Shown here in pieces: positions 34,552 to 44,492 of a stretch of DNA of 64,000 nucleotides. The notes under the pieces are model-generated. The model was not told the DNA's origin. It saw nothing but the letters and a program-made list of their open reading frames with translations, and made no database searches. How positions within the stretch are numbered: the first letter of the stretch is position 1; each line of letters starts with the position of its first letter. The translations under genes and the position numbers were made by a program. Source of the stretch: Sphingopyxis sp. H053 (lineage in GTDB: Bacteria > Pseudomonadota > Alphaproteobacteria > Sphingomonadales > Sphingomonadaceae); contig NZ_LNRU01000002.1 in assembly GCF_001468225.1 (NCBI RefSeq), positions 496,001 through 560,000 of the forward strand, in the 5' to 3' direction.

Positions 34552-35889
34552 CTATTTCGCGTCGGGGCGCACACCACCGATGACCGACAGCACGATCGCC
34601 GCCACCGCGTTCCGGATCACCGGTTCGGCTTTCGGCGCGAAGAAGGGCGAGTGGTTCGTCGGCACCGGCTGCCCCTTCACCTTCAGGTCGGCAAGCACCG
34701 CGGGATCATAGCCGCCGATCGCGAAATAGAGCGACGGGATGCCCGCATCGACGAACTCCGAATAATCCTCGCTCGCCGAGACGGGCGCGGCGCTTGCGGG
34801 CGCGAAGAGCAGACGTTCGCCGAACACCGGCTTCAGCGTTGCAAATCCGTTCGCCGCCATCGATTCATTGTTCACCAGGCTCGCGGTGCCCGTCAGATAG
34901 GTGATCGTCGGTTCGGGCGCGTTGCCCATCATCGCCGCCGCCTTCGCCGAGCGCTCGGCGCCCGAACGCAGCAGCTGGCGCACCTCGGGGGTCAGCGAGC
35001 GGATGTTGACCTTCACCTCGGCGCTGTCGGGAATGATGTTGGGCGCGCTGCCCGCGTTGATCGCGCCGATCGTCAGCACGCCGAACGCCGCCGGGTCTTT
35101 CTCGCGGCTGATCACCGTCTGCACGTCGGTCACGAAGCGCGCCGCGATCGGGATCGGGTCGAGCGCCATCGATGGCATCGAACCATGCCCGCCGCGGCCG
35201 TGGAAGGTGATCGAATAGCTGTCGGAGGCGGAGAAGGCGGTGCCCGCCTTGATCGCGACCGTGCCGGTGGGGCCGTTCAGAACATGTGCGGCAAAGCCAT
35301 AGTCGGGCTTGGGAAAGCGCGTCAGCAGCCCGTCGTCGAGCATCGCCTTCGCGCCCTTCAAAATCTCTTCGGCGGGCTGGCCGATCAGCACCACCGTGCC
35401 CGACCAGCTATCGCGCATTGCGGCGAGCGCCTGCGCGACGCCGACCAGATAGGCGACATGCGTGTCGTGCCCGCACGCGTGCATGACGGGCACATCCTTG
35501 CCCTCATAGGTCGCGCGCGCCTTGCTCGACCAGGCGAGCCCCGTCTTTTCCTCCATCGGCAGCGCGTCCATGTCGGCGCGGATGAGGATGGTGGGGCCTT
35601 CGCCATTCTTCAGCACGCCGACGACGCCGGTGCCGCCCACCTTCTCGGTCACGGTGAAACCCGCCTTGCGCAGATGCTGCGCGAGGATGCCCGCGGTGCG
35701 GACCTCTTGCAGCCCGAGTTCGGGATTCTGGTGCAGATCCTTGTAGAGCGCATCGAGCGCCGGGTAATTTTTGTCGAGCAGCGCGGTCAGCCGCGCATTG
35801 GCAGCATTGAGGTCGGGCGCCGCCTCGGCTCCGGTCGCGGTGAGGGAGAGAGTCAGCGAAGCCCCTGCCCAGAGCCAATGCTTCGCCAT
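34552..35889 (-). CDS. M20-family amidohydrolase, exported
   Basis: A 445-residue protein with a signal peptide (about residues 1-23, ending AEAAP) and the M20/HipO fold: LHQNPELGLQEVRTAGIL, IRADMDALPMEEKTGLAWSS, HACGHDTHVAYLVG, and LIGQPAEEILKGAKAML. Relatives hydrolyse N-acyl or aromatic amino-acid conjugates (hippurate, aminobenzoyl-glutamate). The secreted form is common in sphingomonads. ATG at 35889; lpdA ends 24 bp upstream on the same strand, so read-through from the TCA operon is possible. Confidence 0.9.
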   Translation of the reverse strand: MAKHWLWAGASLTLSLTATGAEAAPDLNAANARLTALLDKNYPALDALYKDLHQNPELGLQEVRTAGILAQHLRKAGFTVTEKVGGTGVVGVLKNGEGPTILIRADMDALPMEEKTGLAWSSKARATYEGKDVPVMHACGHDTHVAYLVGVAQALAAMRDSWSGTVVLIGQPAEEILKGAKAMLDDGLLTRFPKPDYGFAAHVLNGPTGTVAIKAGTAFSASDSYSITFHGRGGHGSMPSMALDPIPIAARFVTDVQTVISREKDPAAFGVLTIGAINAGSAPNIIPDSAEVKVNIRSLTPEVRQLLRSGAERSAKAAAMMGNAPEPTITYLTGTASLVNNESMAANGFATLKPVFGERLLFAPASAAPVSASEDYSEFVDAGIPSLYFAIGGYDPAVLADLKVKGQPVPTNHSPFFAPKAEPVIRNAVAAIVLSVIGGVRPDAK

Positions 35890-35913
35890 AATTCTCTCCC
35901 CCATTATATTTTG

Positions 35914-37311
35914 TCAGATGTGGATCGGCTTGCCCGTCACCGCCATCGCGGCTTCCTTGATCGCCTCGCTATGCGTCGGATGCGCGTGGCACGTGTAGGC
36001 GATATCTTCGGACGTCGCGCCGAATTCCATCGCCTGCGCGGCCTGTGCGATCATCGTGCCCGCGACGCTCGCGATGCACCACACGCCGAGCACGCGGTCG
36101 CTCTTCGCGTCAGCGATCACCTTCACGAAGCCGTCGGGCTCGTGGTTGGTCTTGGCACGGCTGTTCGCCATCATCGGGAACTTGCCGACCTTGACCTCAC
36201 CCTTTTCCTTCGCCTGCTCTTCGGTCAGGCCGACGCCGGCGATTTCGGGCCAGGTGTAGACGACCGACGGGATGACGTCGTGGTTCACGATGCCGGTCAG
36301 TCCGGCGATATTCTCGGCGCAGGCGATGCCTTCGTCCTCGGCCTTGTGCGCGAGCATCGGGCCGGGGATGACGTCGCCGATCGCCCAGATGCCGGGGACC
36401 AGCGTCGAAAAATCATGGTCGGTTTCGATCTGGCCGCGCTGGTTGACCGCGAGGCCCGCCTTGTCGAGACCGAGGCCGTCGGTATTCGGACGGCGACCGA
36501 TCGACACGAGCACGACATCGGCTTCGAGCGTTTCAGCGTCGCCGCCGGCCGCGGGCTCGAGCGTCAGCACGGCCTTCTTGCCCTTGACGTCGGCCTTGGT
36601 GACCTTGGTCTTGAGCTTGAATTCCATGCCCTGCTTCTTGAGGATCTTGTTCGCTTCCTTGCGGACGTCGCCGTCCATGCCGGGCAGGATCTGGTCGAGG
36701 AACTCGACGACGGTGACCTTCGCGCCGAGGCGGCGCCACACGCTGCCAAGTTCGAGCCCGATCACGCCGCCGCCGATCACGACCATGTGACCCGGAACCT
36801 TGGCGAGTTCGAGCGCGCCGGTCGAATCGACGATGACCTGCTTGTCGTTATCGACGTCGACGCCGGGAAGCGGGGTCACCGACGAGCCGGTGGCGATGAT
36901 GATGTTCTTCGCGCGATAGGCCTTGCCCGCGACTTCGACCGTGTCCTTGGACGTGAACTGGGCATAGCCCTTCAGCCAGTCGATCTTGTTCTTCTTGAAC
37001 AGGAATTCGATGCCGCCGGTCAGGCCCTTGACCGCATCCTTGCGTTGACCGTGCATCACGGGGAGGTCGAGCTCGGGCTTCACCTTGATGCCCATCGCCG
37101 CCATCGCGCCGCCGGCCGCCGCTTCGAAATATTCCGACGCGTGGAGCATCGCCTTCGACGGGATGCAGCCGACGTTGAGGCAGGTGCCGCCCAGCGTCTC
37201 GCGCCCTTCGGCGCACGCGGTCTTCAGGCCCAGCTGCGCCGCGCGGATCGCCGCGACATAACCGCCGGGGCCCGAACCGATGACAAGGACGTCGTAGTCG
37301 TAATCAGCCAT
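35914..37311 (-). CDS. lpdA: Dihydrolipoyl dehydrogenase (E3)
   Basis: A 465-residue flavoprotein. FAD motif VIGSGPGGYVAAIRAAQLG, redox disulfide GGTCLNVGCIPSK, NAD motif VVIGGGVIGLELGSVWRRLG, GDVIPGPMLAHKAEDEG, and the interface catalytic dyad in HAHPTHSE are all present. It reoxidises the lipoyl groups of 2-oxoacid dehydrogenases and, from its position, serves the SucAB complex. I chose ATG at 37311; the preceding in-frame ATG at 37317 is two codons upstream. Confidence 0.96.
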   Translation of the reverse strand: MADYDYDVLVIGSGPGGYVAAIRAAQLGLKTACAEGRETLGGTCLNVGCIPSKAMLHASEYFEAAAGGAMAAMGIKVKPELDLPVMHGQRKDAVKGLTGGIEFLFKKNKIDWLKGYAQFTSKDTVEVAGKAYRAKNIIIATGSSVTPLPGVDVDNDKQVIVDSTGALELAKVPGHMVVIGGGVIGLELGSVWRRLGAKVTVVEFLDQILPGMDGDVRKEANKILKKQGMEFKLKTKVTKADVKGKKAVLTLEPAAGGDAETLEADVVLVSIGRRPNTDGLGLDKAGLAVNQRGQIETDHDFSTLVPGIWAIGDVIPGPMLAHKAEDEGIACAENIAGLTGIVNHDVIPSVVYTWPEIAGVGLTEEQAKEKGEVKVGKFPMMANSRAKTNHEPDGFVKVIADAKSDRVLGVWCIASVAGTMIAQAAQAMEFGATSEDIAYTCHAHPTHSEAIKEAAMAVTGKPIHI

Positions 37312-37360
37312 GTTCAATCTACCTCAATTTCTGCCTGGCGCCGTCAACGAGCGAATCCGC

Positions 37361-37678
37361 TCAAACGGGCAGCCCGGATTTCGCAGCGCATGACTTCATA
37401 ACCGGTGCCGCCATTTCGGGCGACAGGCCGATCAGTTCCGATGCGCGATATTTCTTGATCAATTCGCCGGCCGCACATTTGCAGACCTCGGCAGCGAGGC
37501 CCGCCGCCGCGCCGCCACCCTCGGCCGTGGCGCGGCACGTTTCGCCGAAGCTCTCGACGAAACTGGTCCTCAGTCCCTCCTCGAGTCCCTTCGCCATGCG
37601 GCTTTCGCCCTCGCTGCAGCCCGCCAGGGCGGCAGCGGCAGCGAAGAACAGAATCGCGCGGAGGGGGAGCGCCATCAT
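37361..37678 (-). CDS. Small lipoprotein of unknown function within the 2-oxoglutarate dehydrogenase operon
   Basis: A 105-residue protein with a lipoprotein signal (FFAAAAALAGC, lipobox cysteine near residue 21) and a mature helical domain with conserved-looking cysteines in ETCRATAEGGG, EVCKCAAGELIKKY and MKSCAAKSG. It starts 4 bp after the sucB stop and precedes lpdA, so it is co-transcribed with a cytoplasmic enzyme complex although it is itself an envelope protein. I do not recognise the family. Two tandem ATGs allow either start. Confidence 0.75.
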   Translation of the reverse strand: MMALPLRAILFFAAAAALAGCSEGESRMAKGLEEGLRTSFVESFGETCRATAEGGGAAAGLAAEVCKCAAGELIKKYRASELIGLSPEMAAPVMKSCAAKSGLPV

Positions 37679-37682
37679 CGGA

Positions 37683-38927
37683 TCAAAGATCGATCAGCAG
37701 GCGCGTCGGATCTTCGATCGCTTCCTTGATCGTCTTCAGGAAGGTCACCGCCTCGCGGCCGTCGATCAGGCGGTGGTCATAGCTCATCGCGAGGTACATC
37801 ATCGGGCGGATCACGATCTCGCCGTTGCGCACGACCGGGCGATCCTCGATGCGGTGGAGGCCGAGCACCGCCGACTGCGGCGGGTTGATGATCGGGGTCG
37901 ACATCAGGCCGCCGAACACGCCGCCGTTCGAGATGGTGAAGGTGCCGCCGGTCATGTCGTCGATCGTCAGCGTGCCTTCCTTGGCGCGCTTGCCGAGGTC
38001 GGCGATCGCTTTCTCGATGTCGGCGAACGACAGGCTGTCGGCGTTGCGCACGACGGGAACGACAAGGCCGTTCGGCGCGCTGACCGCGACCGAGACGTCG
38101 AGATAGTCGTGATAAACGATCTCGTCGCCGTCGATGCGCGCGTTGACCGCCGGAATGTCATGCGCGGCGAGCGCCACCGCCTTGGTGAAGAAGCTCATAA
38201 AGCCCAAGCGCACGCCATGCTTCTTTTCGAAGCTTTCGCGATATTTGTCGCGCGTCGCCATCACCGCCGACATGTCGACGTCGTTGAACGTCGTCAGCAT
38301 CGCGGCGGTATCCTGCGCCGCCTTGAGGCGCTTCGCGATCGTCTGGCGCATACGCGTCATCTTGACGCGCTCTTCGTGACGGCCGGGCGCACCGCTCGCG
38401 GCGGGTGCGGCGGGAGCAGCTGCCGGAGCCGGAGCGGCAGCCGGCGCGTTGTTGGCGGCGGCGAGCACATCTTCCTTGGTCAGACGGCCATCCTTGCCGC
38501 TGCCCTGAATCTTCGTCGGGTCGACGCCATGTTCGAGCACGAGGCGGCGCACCGCGGGCGACATGGTGGTGACGGTGTCGACGCCATCGGCAGCCGGGGC
38601 TGCCGATGCCGCGGGAGCCGGCGCGGCGGCTTCAGCTTTGGCAGGCGCGGGTGCCGGGGCAGCGGCGGGTGCCGGAGCGGCAACAGCACCACCAGCCTCG
38701 ATCGTCGCGATCGCTGCGCCGACATTGACCGTGTCGCCGACCGCGGCGAGTTGCTGGCCCATCACGCCCGCGACGGGTGACGGCACTTCGACCGCGACCT
38801 TGTCGGTCTCGAGGCTCGCGATGGGCTCGTCGAGCGCAACGGCTTCGCCGGGCTTCTTCAGCCATTCGCCGATCGTCGCTTCGGTAACGCTTTCGCCCAG
38901 CGTGGGGACTTTGACTTCGGTGCTCAT
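37683..38927 (-). CDS. sucB: 2-oxoglutarate dehydrogenase E2, dihydrolipoyl succinyltransferase
   Basis: A 414-residue E2. The lipoyl domain (residues 1-76) carries the lipoylated lysine K43 in [11 protein letters not shown] long Ala/Pro linker (about 78-105 and 150-185) flanks the E3-binding domain [32 protein letters not shown]. The catalytic domain ends with the transferase motif [14 protein letters not shown]. It is coupled to sucA (21-bp gap). The Ala/Pro-rich linker is longer than in E. coli. Confidence 0.96.
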   Translation of the reverse strand: MSTEVKVPTLGESVTEATIGEWLKKPGEAVALDEPIASLETDKVAVEVPSPVAGVMGQQLAAVGDTVNVGAAIATIEAGGAVAAPAPAAAPAPAPAKAEAAAPAPAASAAPAADGVDTVTTMSPAVRRLVLEHGVDPTKIQGSGKDGRLTKEDVLAAANNAPAAAPAPAAAPAAPAASGAPGRHEERVKMTRMRQTIAKRLKAAQDTAAMLTTFNDVDMSAVMATRDKYRESFEKKHGVRLGFMSFFTKAVALAAHDIPAVNARIDGDEIVYHDYLDVSVAVSAPNGLVVPVVRNADSLSFADIEKAIADLGKRAKEGTLTIDDMTGGTFTISNGGVFGGLMSTPIINPPQSAVLGLHRIEDRPVVRNGEIVIRPMMYLAMSYDHRLIDGREAVTFLKTIKEAIEDPTRLLIDL

Positions 38928-38948
38928 AGGTGCAGTTCCTTGGGGGGC

Positions 38949-41771
38949 TTAAGCTTTATTCTTCGTACGGCGGATTTCGGCGCGAACCGACAGGCCGAGC
39001 GCGTCGGCGACGAGCGCCGACTGTTCGGTCTGGTGGCGGCTCATCAGGCCCGTCGCGGGCGACGCCGCGGCGGCGCGGCCCGCGTAACGCGGCCGCATGC
39101 CCTTCTTGCCGGCATCGGTCAGCGCCTCTTCGATCAGTTCGTTGACGAAGAACCAGGCGCCGTTGTTGCGCGGCTCTTCCTGCGCCCAGACCACCTCTTC
39201 GAGGTTCGGCATCCGCTTCAGGCGAACCGCGAGCGGCTCACCCGGGAAGGGATAGATCTGCTCGACGCGAACGACCGTCGTGTCGGTGAGGCCCGCGGCA
39301 TCGCGCGCTTCCATCAGGTCGTAACCGACCTTGCCCGAACAGAGCACGACGCGCTTGACGTCCTTGTCCGCCGGCGGCGTGCGATCCGACATCAGGCGGC
39401 GGAAATGCGCGTCGCCGATGAAGTCCGAACGCTGCGACACCGCGAGCTTGTGGCGAAGCAGCGACTTCGGCGTCATGATGATCATCGGCTTGCGGAACGG
39501 GCGCAGCATCTGGCGGCGCAGGACGTGGAAATAGTTCGACGGGGTCGAAATATTGCACACCTGGATATTGTCGCCCGCGCACAGTTGCAGGAAGCGCTCG
39601 AGGCGCGCCGAGCTATGCTCGGGCCCCTGCCCTTCGTAACCGTGCGGCAGCAGCATCACGAGCCCGTTGGCGCGCAGCCACTTGGCTTCGCCCGACGCGA
39701 TGAACTGGTCGATCATGATCTGCGCGCCATTGGCGAAATCGCCGAACTGCGCTTCCCAGAGCACGAGGCTCTTCGGATCGGCCATCGCATAGCCATATTC
39801 GAAGCCGAGCACGCCATATTCGGAGAGCGGGCTGTCGAGCACCTCGAACCGGCCGTGCGGCACGGTCGTCAGCGGCACATATCGGGCTTCGGTCTTCTGA
39901 TCGATCCAGACGGCGTGGCGCTGGCTGAACGTGCCGCGCCCCGAATCCTGGCCCGACAGGCGCACCTGATAGCCTTCACTGAGCAGCGTCCCGAAAGCGA
40001 GGCTCTCGGCGGTCGCCCAGTCGAACACTTCGCCGTCGCTCTTGTCCGCGAACATCGCGCCGCGCGCATCGATCACGCGGCGCAGCGTCTTGTGGACCTC
40101 GACGTCATCGGGGATCGTCGTCAGCGTGCGGCCGATCGAATCGAACAATTTGTCCGACACGCCCGTCGCGATGTTGCGGCGCGCGTTTTCGGGATCGGCG
40201 GGGGCGTGCAGCCCCGACCAGCGGCCCGCGAACCAGTCGGCCTTGTTGGGCTTGTAGCTCTTCGCCGCTTCGAAATCCTCTTCGAGCCGCGCGACGAATT
40301 CGGCGCGCCGGGCATCGGCCCAACCCGCATCGACCACGCCTTCGGCCTCCAGTTTCGCGGCGCAAAGCTGCGACACGGGCGGATGCTGGCGAATGACGGC
40401 GTACATCAGCGGCTGCGTGAACGACGGCTCGTCGCCCTCGTTGTGGCCGAAGCGGCGATAGCACCACATGTCGATCACGACGTCGCGCTTGAACTGCTGG
40501 CGGAAATCGATCGCGAGCTTGCACGCAAAGGTCACCGCCTCGGGATCGTCGCCGTTGACGTGCAGGATCGGCGCCATCACGCCCTTCGCGACGTCCGACG
40601 GATAGGGCGACGAACGCGCGAATTGCGGGCTGGTCGTGAAGCCGATCTGGTTGTTGACGATGAAGTGGATACAGCCGCCGGTGTTGTAGCCGCGGATGCC
40701 CGAGAAGCCGAGGCATTCCCAGACGATCCCCTGCCCCGCGAACGCCGCGTCGCCGTGGATCAGCACGGGCAGCACCTGCTCATGTTTGGCAAGGTCGTCG
40801 CGCACGACCTGCTGCGCGCGCACCTTGCCGAGCACCACCGGGTCGGCGGCTTCGAGGTGCGAGGGGTTGGGGACGAGCGACATATGCACCGACGCGCCGC
40901 CGAACTCGCGGTCGGTCGAGGTCCCGAGGTGATATTTGACGTCGCCCGAACCGCCGATGTCGTCGGGGTTCGCCGATCCGCCGGCGAATTCGTGGAAGAT
41001 CACCTGATACGGCTTCGCCATGACGTTCGCGAGCATGTTGAGCCGCCCGCGGTGCGCCATGCCATAGACGATCTCGCGCACGCCATATTGGGCGCCATAT
41101 TTGATGATGGCTTCCATCGCGGGGATCATGCTCTCGCCGCCGTCGAGGCCGAAGCGCTTGGTGCCGACATATTTGCGCGCGAGGAATTTCTCCCACTCCT
41201 CGGCCTGGATCACCTTGCTCAGGATGGCGCGTTTGCCCTCGACCGAAAATTCGATGATCTTGTCGGCGCCTTCCATCCGTTCCTGCAGGAACTGGCGCTC
41301 CTCGATGTCGGCGATGTGCATATATTCGAGGCCGACATTGCCGCAATAATTGGCGCGCAGGATCGCGACGATCTCTCGAATCGTCGCCTTTTCAAGGCCG
41401 AGCGTTCCGCCGATGTAAACCGGGCGGTCGAGGTCGGCGCCGACGAAGCCGTGATATTCGGGCGTCAAATCGGCGGGCAACTCGCGCTGGCTGAGGCCGA
41501 GCGGATCGAGATTGGCGGCAAGGTGGCCGCGCACGCGATAGGTGCGGATCAGCATCATCGCACGGATCGAATCGTCGGCGGCGCGCTCGACTTCGGCATT
41601 CGACAGTGCGGCGCCCGCCTTGGCGGCGGCGGCCTTCACCGCGACCTGCATCTGCTGCGGGTCAAGCGCGGCGGTCAGGTCGTCGCTGTCGATCTGGGGC
41701 CAGTTCTTCGGCGCCCAGCTCGGGCCGGCCTGCGGCTCGTCGATGTCGAAGCTTTGTCGTTCGAGGTTCAT
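38949..41771 (-). CDS. sucA: 2-oxoglutarate dehydrogenase E1
   Basis: A 940-residue thiamine-diphosphate-dependent decarboxylase. Diagnostic stretches are DPLGLSQRELPADLTPEYHGF, YMHIADIEERQFLQERME, GMAHRGRLNMLANVM, LIHGDAAFAGQG, the ThDP motif GYNTGGCIHFIVNNQIGFTT, and WEAQFGDFANGAQIMIDQFI. The length matches the family (about 930-950). ATG at 41771; the first GIY-YIG cassette arm begins 15 bp upstream, so the insertion lies just ahead of this gene's ribosome-binding region. Confidence 0.97.
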   Translation of the reverse strand: MNLERQSFDIDEPQAGPSWAPKNWPQIDSDDLTAALDPQQMQVAVKAAAAKAGAALSNAEVERAADDSIRAMMLIRTYRVRGHLAANLDPLGLSQRELPADLTPEYHGFVGADLDRPVYIGGTLGLEKATIREIVAILRANYCGNVGLEYMHIADIEERQFLQERMEGADKIIEFSVEGKRAILSKVIQAEEWEKFLARKYVGTKRFGLDGGESMIPAMEAIIKYGAQYGVREIVYGMAHRGRLNMLANVMAKPYQVIFHEFAGGSANPDDIGGSGDVKYHLGTSTDREFGGASVHMSLVPNPSHLEAADPVVLGKVRAQQVVRDDLAKHEQVLPVLIHGDAAFAGQGIVWECLGFSGIRGYNTGGCIHFIVNNQIGFTTSPQFARSSPYPSDVAKGVMAPILHVNGDDPEAVTFACKLAIDFRQQFKRDVVIDMWCYRRFGHNEGDEPSFTQPLMYAVIRQHPPVSQLCAAKLEAEGVVDAGWADARRAEFVARLEEDFEAAKSYKPNKADWFAGRWSGLHAPADPENARRNIATGVSDKLFDSIGRTLTTIPDDVEVHKTLRRVIDARGAMFADKSDGEVFDWATAESLAFGTLLSEGYQVRLSGQDSGRGTFSQRHAVWIDQKTEARYVPLTTVPHGRFEVLDSPLSEYGVLGFEYGYAMADPKSLVLWEAQFGDFANGAQIMIDQFIASGEAKWLRANGLVMLLPHGYEGQGPEHSSARLERFLQLCAGDNIQVCNISTPSNYFHVLRRQMLRPFRKPMIIMTPKSLLRHKLAVSQRSDFIGDAHFRRLMSDRTPPADKDVKRVVLCSGKVGYDLMEARDAAGLTDTTVVRVEQIYPFPGEPLAVRLKRMPNLEEVVWAQEEPRNNGAWFFVNELIEEALTDAGKKGMRPRYAGRAAAASPATGLMSRHQTEQSALVADALGLSVRAEIRRTKNKA

Positions 41772-41786
41772 AGTCTTAAACTCGCA

Positions 41787-42188
41787 GTGCCCCTGCGAAG
41801 GCAGGGGCCCATCTCCTGGGGCCTAAACATGGTGCCGACGGAGCAGATTTTCATCAGCCCCGAATCTCGAACCACAAATCCCGCCAATCGGGATTTGTTT
41901 CCTCGATCATCCGCACCTTCCAACTTCGTTTCCATCGCTTGATCTGCAGTTCGCGTCTTCGCGCTTCCTGCAAATCCTCATGCGCTTCAAACCACACCAG
42001 AAGCACACAGCCATGGGTCTTCGTAAAACCCTCGATCAACATCGTGCGGTGCTGATAAACCCGCTGCACCAGTTTCGATGTCGATCCGGTATAGATGGCG
42101 CCGTTCTTGCGGTTCGCCATGATATAGACTGCGCCGCTCTTCATTCATCGCCCGGGCAGGAGATGGGCCCCTGCCTTCGCAGGGGCAC
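41787..42188. mobile_element. GIY-YIG cassette bounded by 32-bp inverted repeats
   Basis: Left arm 41787-41818 and right arm 42157-42188 are perfect 32-bp inverted copies, each starting GTGCCCCTGCGAAGGCAGGG from its outer end. Each also folds on itself (CCCCTGC-GAAG-GCAGGGG). They enclose a single GIY-YIG nuclease gene. The cassette sits between sucD and sucA inside the TCA operon. I see no target-site duplication. Calling it mobile is an inference from the perfect terminal symmetry and the repeat pair without a gene at 43123-43221. Confidence 0.55.
41854..42144 (-). CDS. GIY-YIG nuclease-domain protein
   Basis: A 96-residue single-domain GIY-YIG protein (UPF0213/YhbQ-like group): VYIMANRKNGAIYTGSTSKLVQRVYQHR holds the paired Y/IYTG core and the catalytic arginine, followed by EARRRELQIKRWKRSWKVRMIEETNPDWRDLW with the metal-binding Glu of the family. 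Such short genes are abundant and often multi-copy in alphaproteobacteria; their role is not established. It is enclosed by the inverted repeats and read in the same direction as the surrounding TCA genes. Confidence 0.9.
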   Translation of the reverse strand: MKSGAVYIMANRKNGAIYTGSTSKLVQRVYQHRTMLIEGFTKTHGCVLLVWFEAHEDLQEARRRELQIKRWKRSWKVRMIEETNPDWRDLWFEIRG

Positions 42189-42212
42189 GATGAAAGAGCG
42201 GCGCGATCTGAA

Positions 42213-43103
42213 TTACACGCGTTCTTTCAGCACTTCGGCGAGGGTCGAGCCGAGTTCCGACGGGCTCGCCGACACCTTGATGCCCGCGGCTTCCATCGCC
42301 GCGATTTTGCTTTCGGCGTCGCCCTTGCCGCCCGACACGATTGCACCGGCATGGCCCATGCGGCGGCCCGGAGGCGCGGTGCGGCCCGCGATGAAGCCGG
42401 CCATCGGCTTTTTGCGGCCGCGCTTGGCTTCGTCGATCAGGAACTGGGCAGCCTGTTCCTCGGCGTCGCCGCCGATTTCGCCGATCATGATGATCGACTT
42501 GGTCGCTTCGTCAGCGAGGAAGAGTTCGAGCACGTCGATGAAGTTGGTGCCGTTGACGGGATCGCCGCCGATGCCGACCGCGGTCGTCTGACCCAGCCCG
42601 ACGTTGGTGGTCTGGAACACCGCTTCATAGGTCAGGGTGCCCGAGCGCGAGACGACGCCGACGCTGCCCTTCGAAAAGATGCTGCCGGGCATGATGCCGA
42701 TCTTGCACTCGCCGGGGGTCAGCACGCCGGGGCAGTTCGGGCCGATCAGGCGCGACTTCGAGCCCGACAGCGCGCGCTTCACCTTCACCATGTCGAGCAC
42801 CGGAATGCCTTCAGTGATGCAGACGATCAGCTCCATCTCGGCATCGATCGCCTCGAGGATCGAGTCGGCGGCGAACGGCGGCGGCACGTAGATGCAGCTC
42901 GCGGTCGCGCCGGTTGCGGCCTTGGCTTCTTCAACGGTGTTGAAGTTCGGCAGGCCGATGTGCGTCGTGCCGCCCTTGCCCGGCGTCACGCCGCCGACCA
43001 TCTGCGTGCCATAGGCGAGCGCCTGTTCGGTGTGGAAGGTGCCGGTAGCACCGGTCATCCCTTGCGTGATGACCTTGGTATTCTTGTCGATGAGAATGCT
43101 CAT
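42213..43103 (-). CDS. sucD: Succinyl-CoA synthetase alpha subunit
   Basis: A 296-residue subunit containing the CoA-binding domain ([36 protein letters not shown]), the [10 protein letters not shown] and [20 protein letters not shown] blocks, and the phosphohistidine loop [15 protein letters not shown]. It makes succinate and NTP from succinyl-CoA together with SucC. No sucC lies beside it; the 123 bp to mdh hold only a repeat pair. ATG at 43103. Confidence 0.96.
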   Translation of the reverse strand: MSILIDKNTKVITQGMTGATGTFHTEQALAYGTQMVGGVTPGKGGTTHIGLPNFNTVEEAKAATGATASCIYVPPPFAADSILEAIDAEMELIVCITEGIPVLDMVKVKRALSGSKSRLIGPNCPGVLTPGECKIGIMPGSIFSKGSVGVVSRSGTLTYEAVFQTTNVGLGQTTAVGIGGDPVNGTNFIDVLELFLADEATKSIIMIGEIGGDAEEQAAQFLIDEAKRGRKKPMAGFIAGRTAPPGRRMGHAGAIVSGGKGDAESKIAAMEAAGIKVSASPSELGSTLAEVLKERV

Positions 43104-43122
43104 GAATTTCGTTCCGTTTCTC

Positions 43123-43221
43123 GTGCCCCTGCGAAGGCAGGGGCCCATCTCCAATTGTATCGGCCACCCACCGCCCGATCTTTCGAGCGCAGGTGATGGG
43201 CCCCTGCCTTCGCAGGGGCAC
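43123..43221. repeat. Inverted repeat pair without a gene, same family as the GIY-YIG cassette ends
   Basis: Arms at 43123-43152 and 43195-43221 are the same repeat as the cassette ends (GTGCCCCTGCGAAGGCAGGG outward), inverted and separated by 42 bp of unrelated sequence. It fills nearly all of the sucD-mdh gap. It looks like a MITE-like, gene-less version of the 402-bp cassette. Confidence 0.75.
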
Positions 43222-43226
43222 GGATA

Positions 43227-44492
<1,266 letters not shown>

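Noticed and set aside
33790..37401. A 1,200-codon open frame on the plus strand opposite the M20 hydrolase and lpdA genes
   Set aside because: It runs across four recognised genes in different frames and its protein has no recognisable motif; an antisense artefact.
38940..41942. A 1,000-codon open frame opposite sucA
   Set aside because: Antisense to a textbook 940-residue SucA; Arg/His-rich, with no domain or ribosome site.
41787..42188. The GIY-YIG cassette considered as a group I intron or homing endonuclease insertion
   Set aside because: It lies between genes, not within one; there is no intron core and no split host gene. Its short single-domain form is the UPF0213-like type.
41787..43221. 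Repeated 30-bp units considered as a CRISPR array
   Set aside because: There are only four copies, in inverted pairs with variable spacing that includes whole genes, and no cas genes. These are palindromic dispersed repeats.
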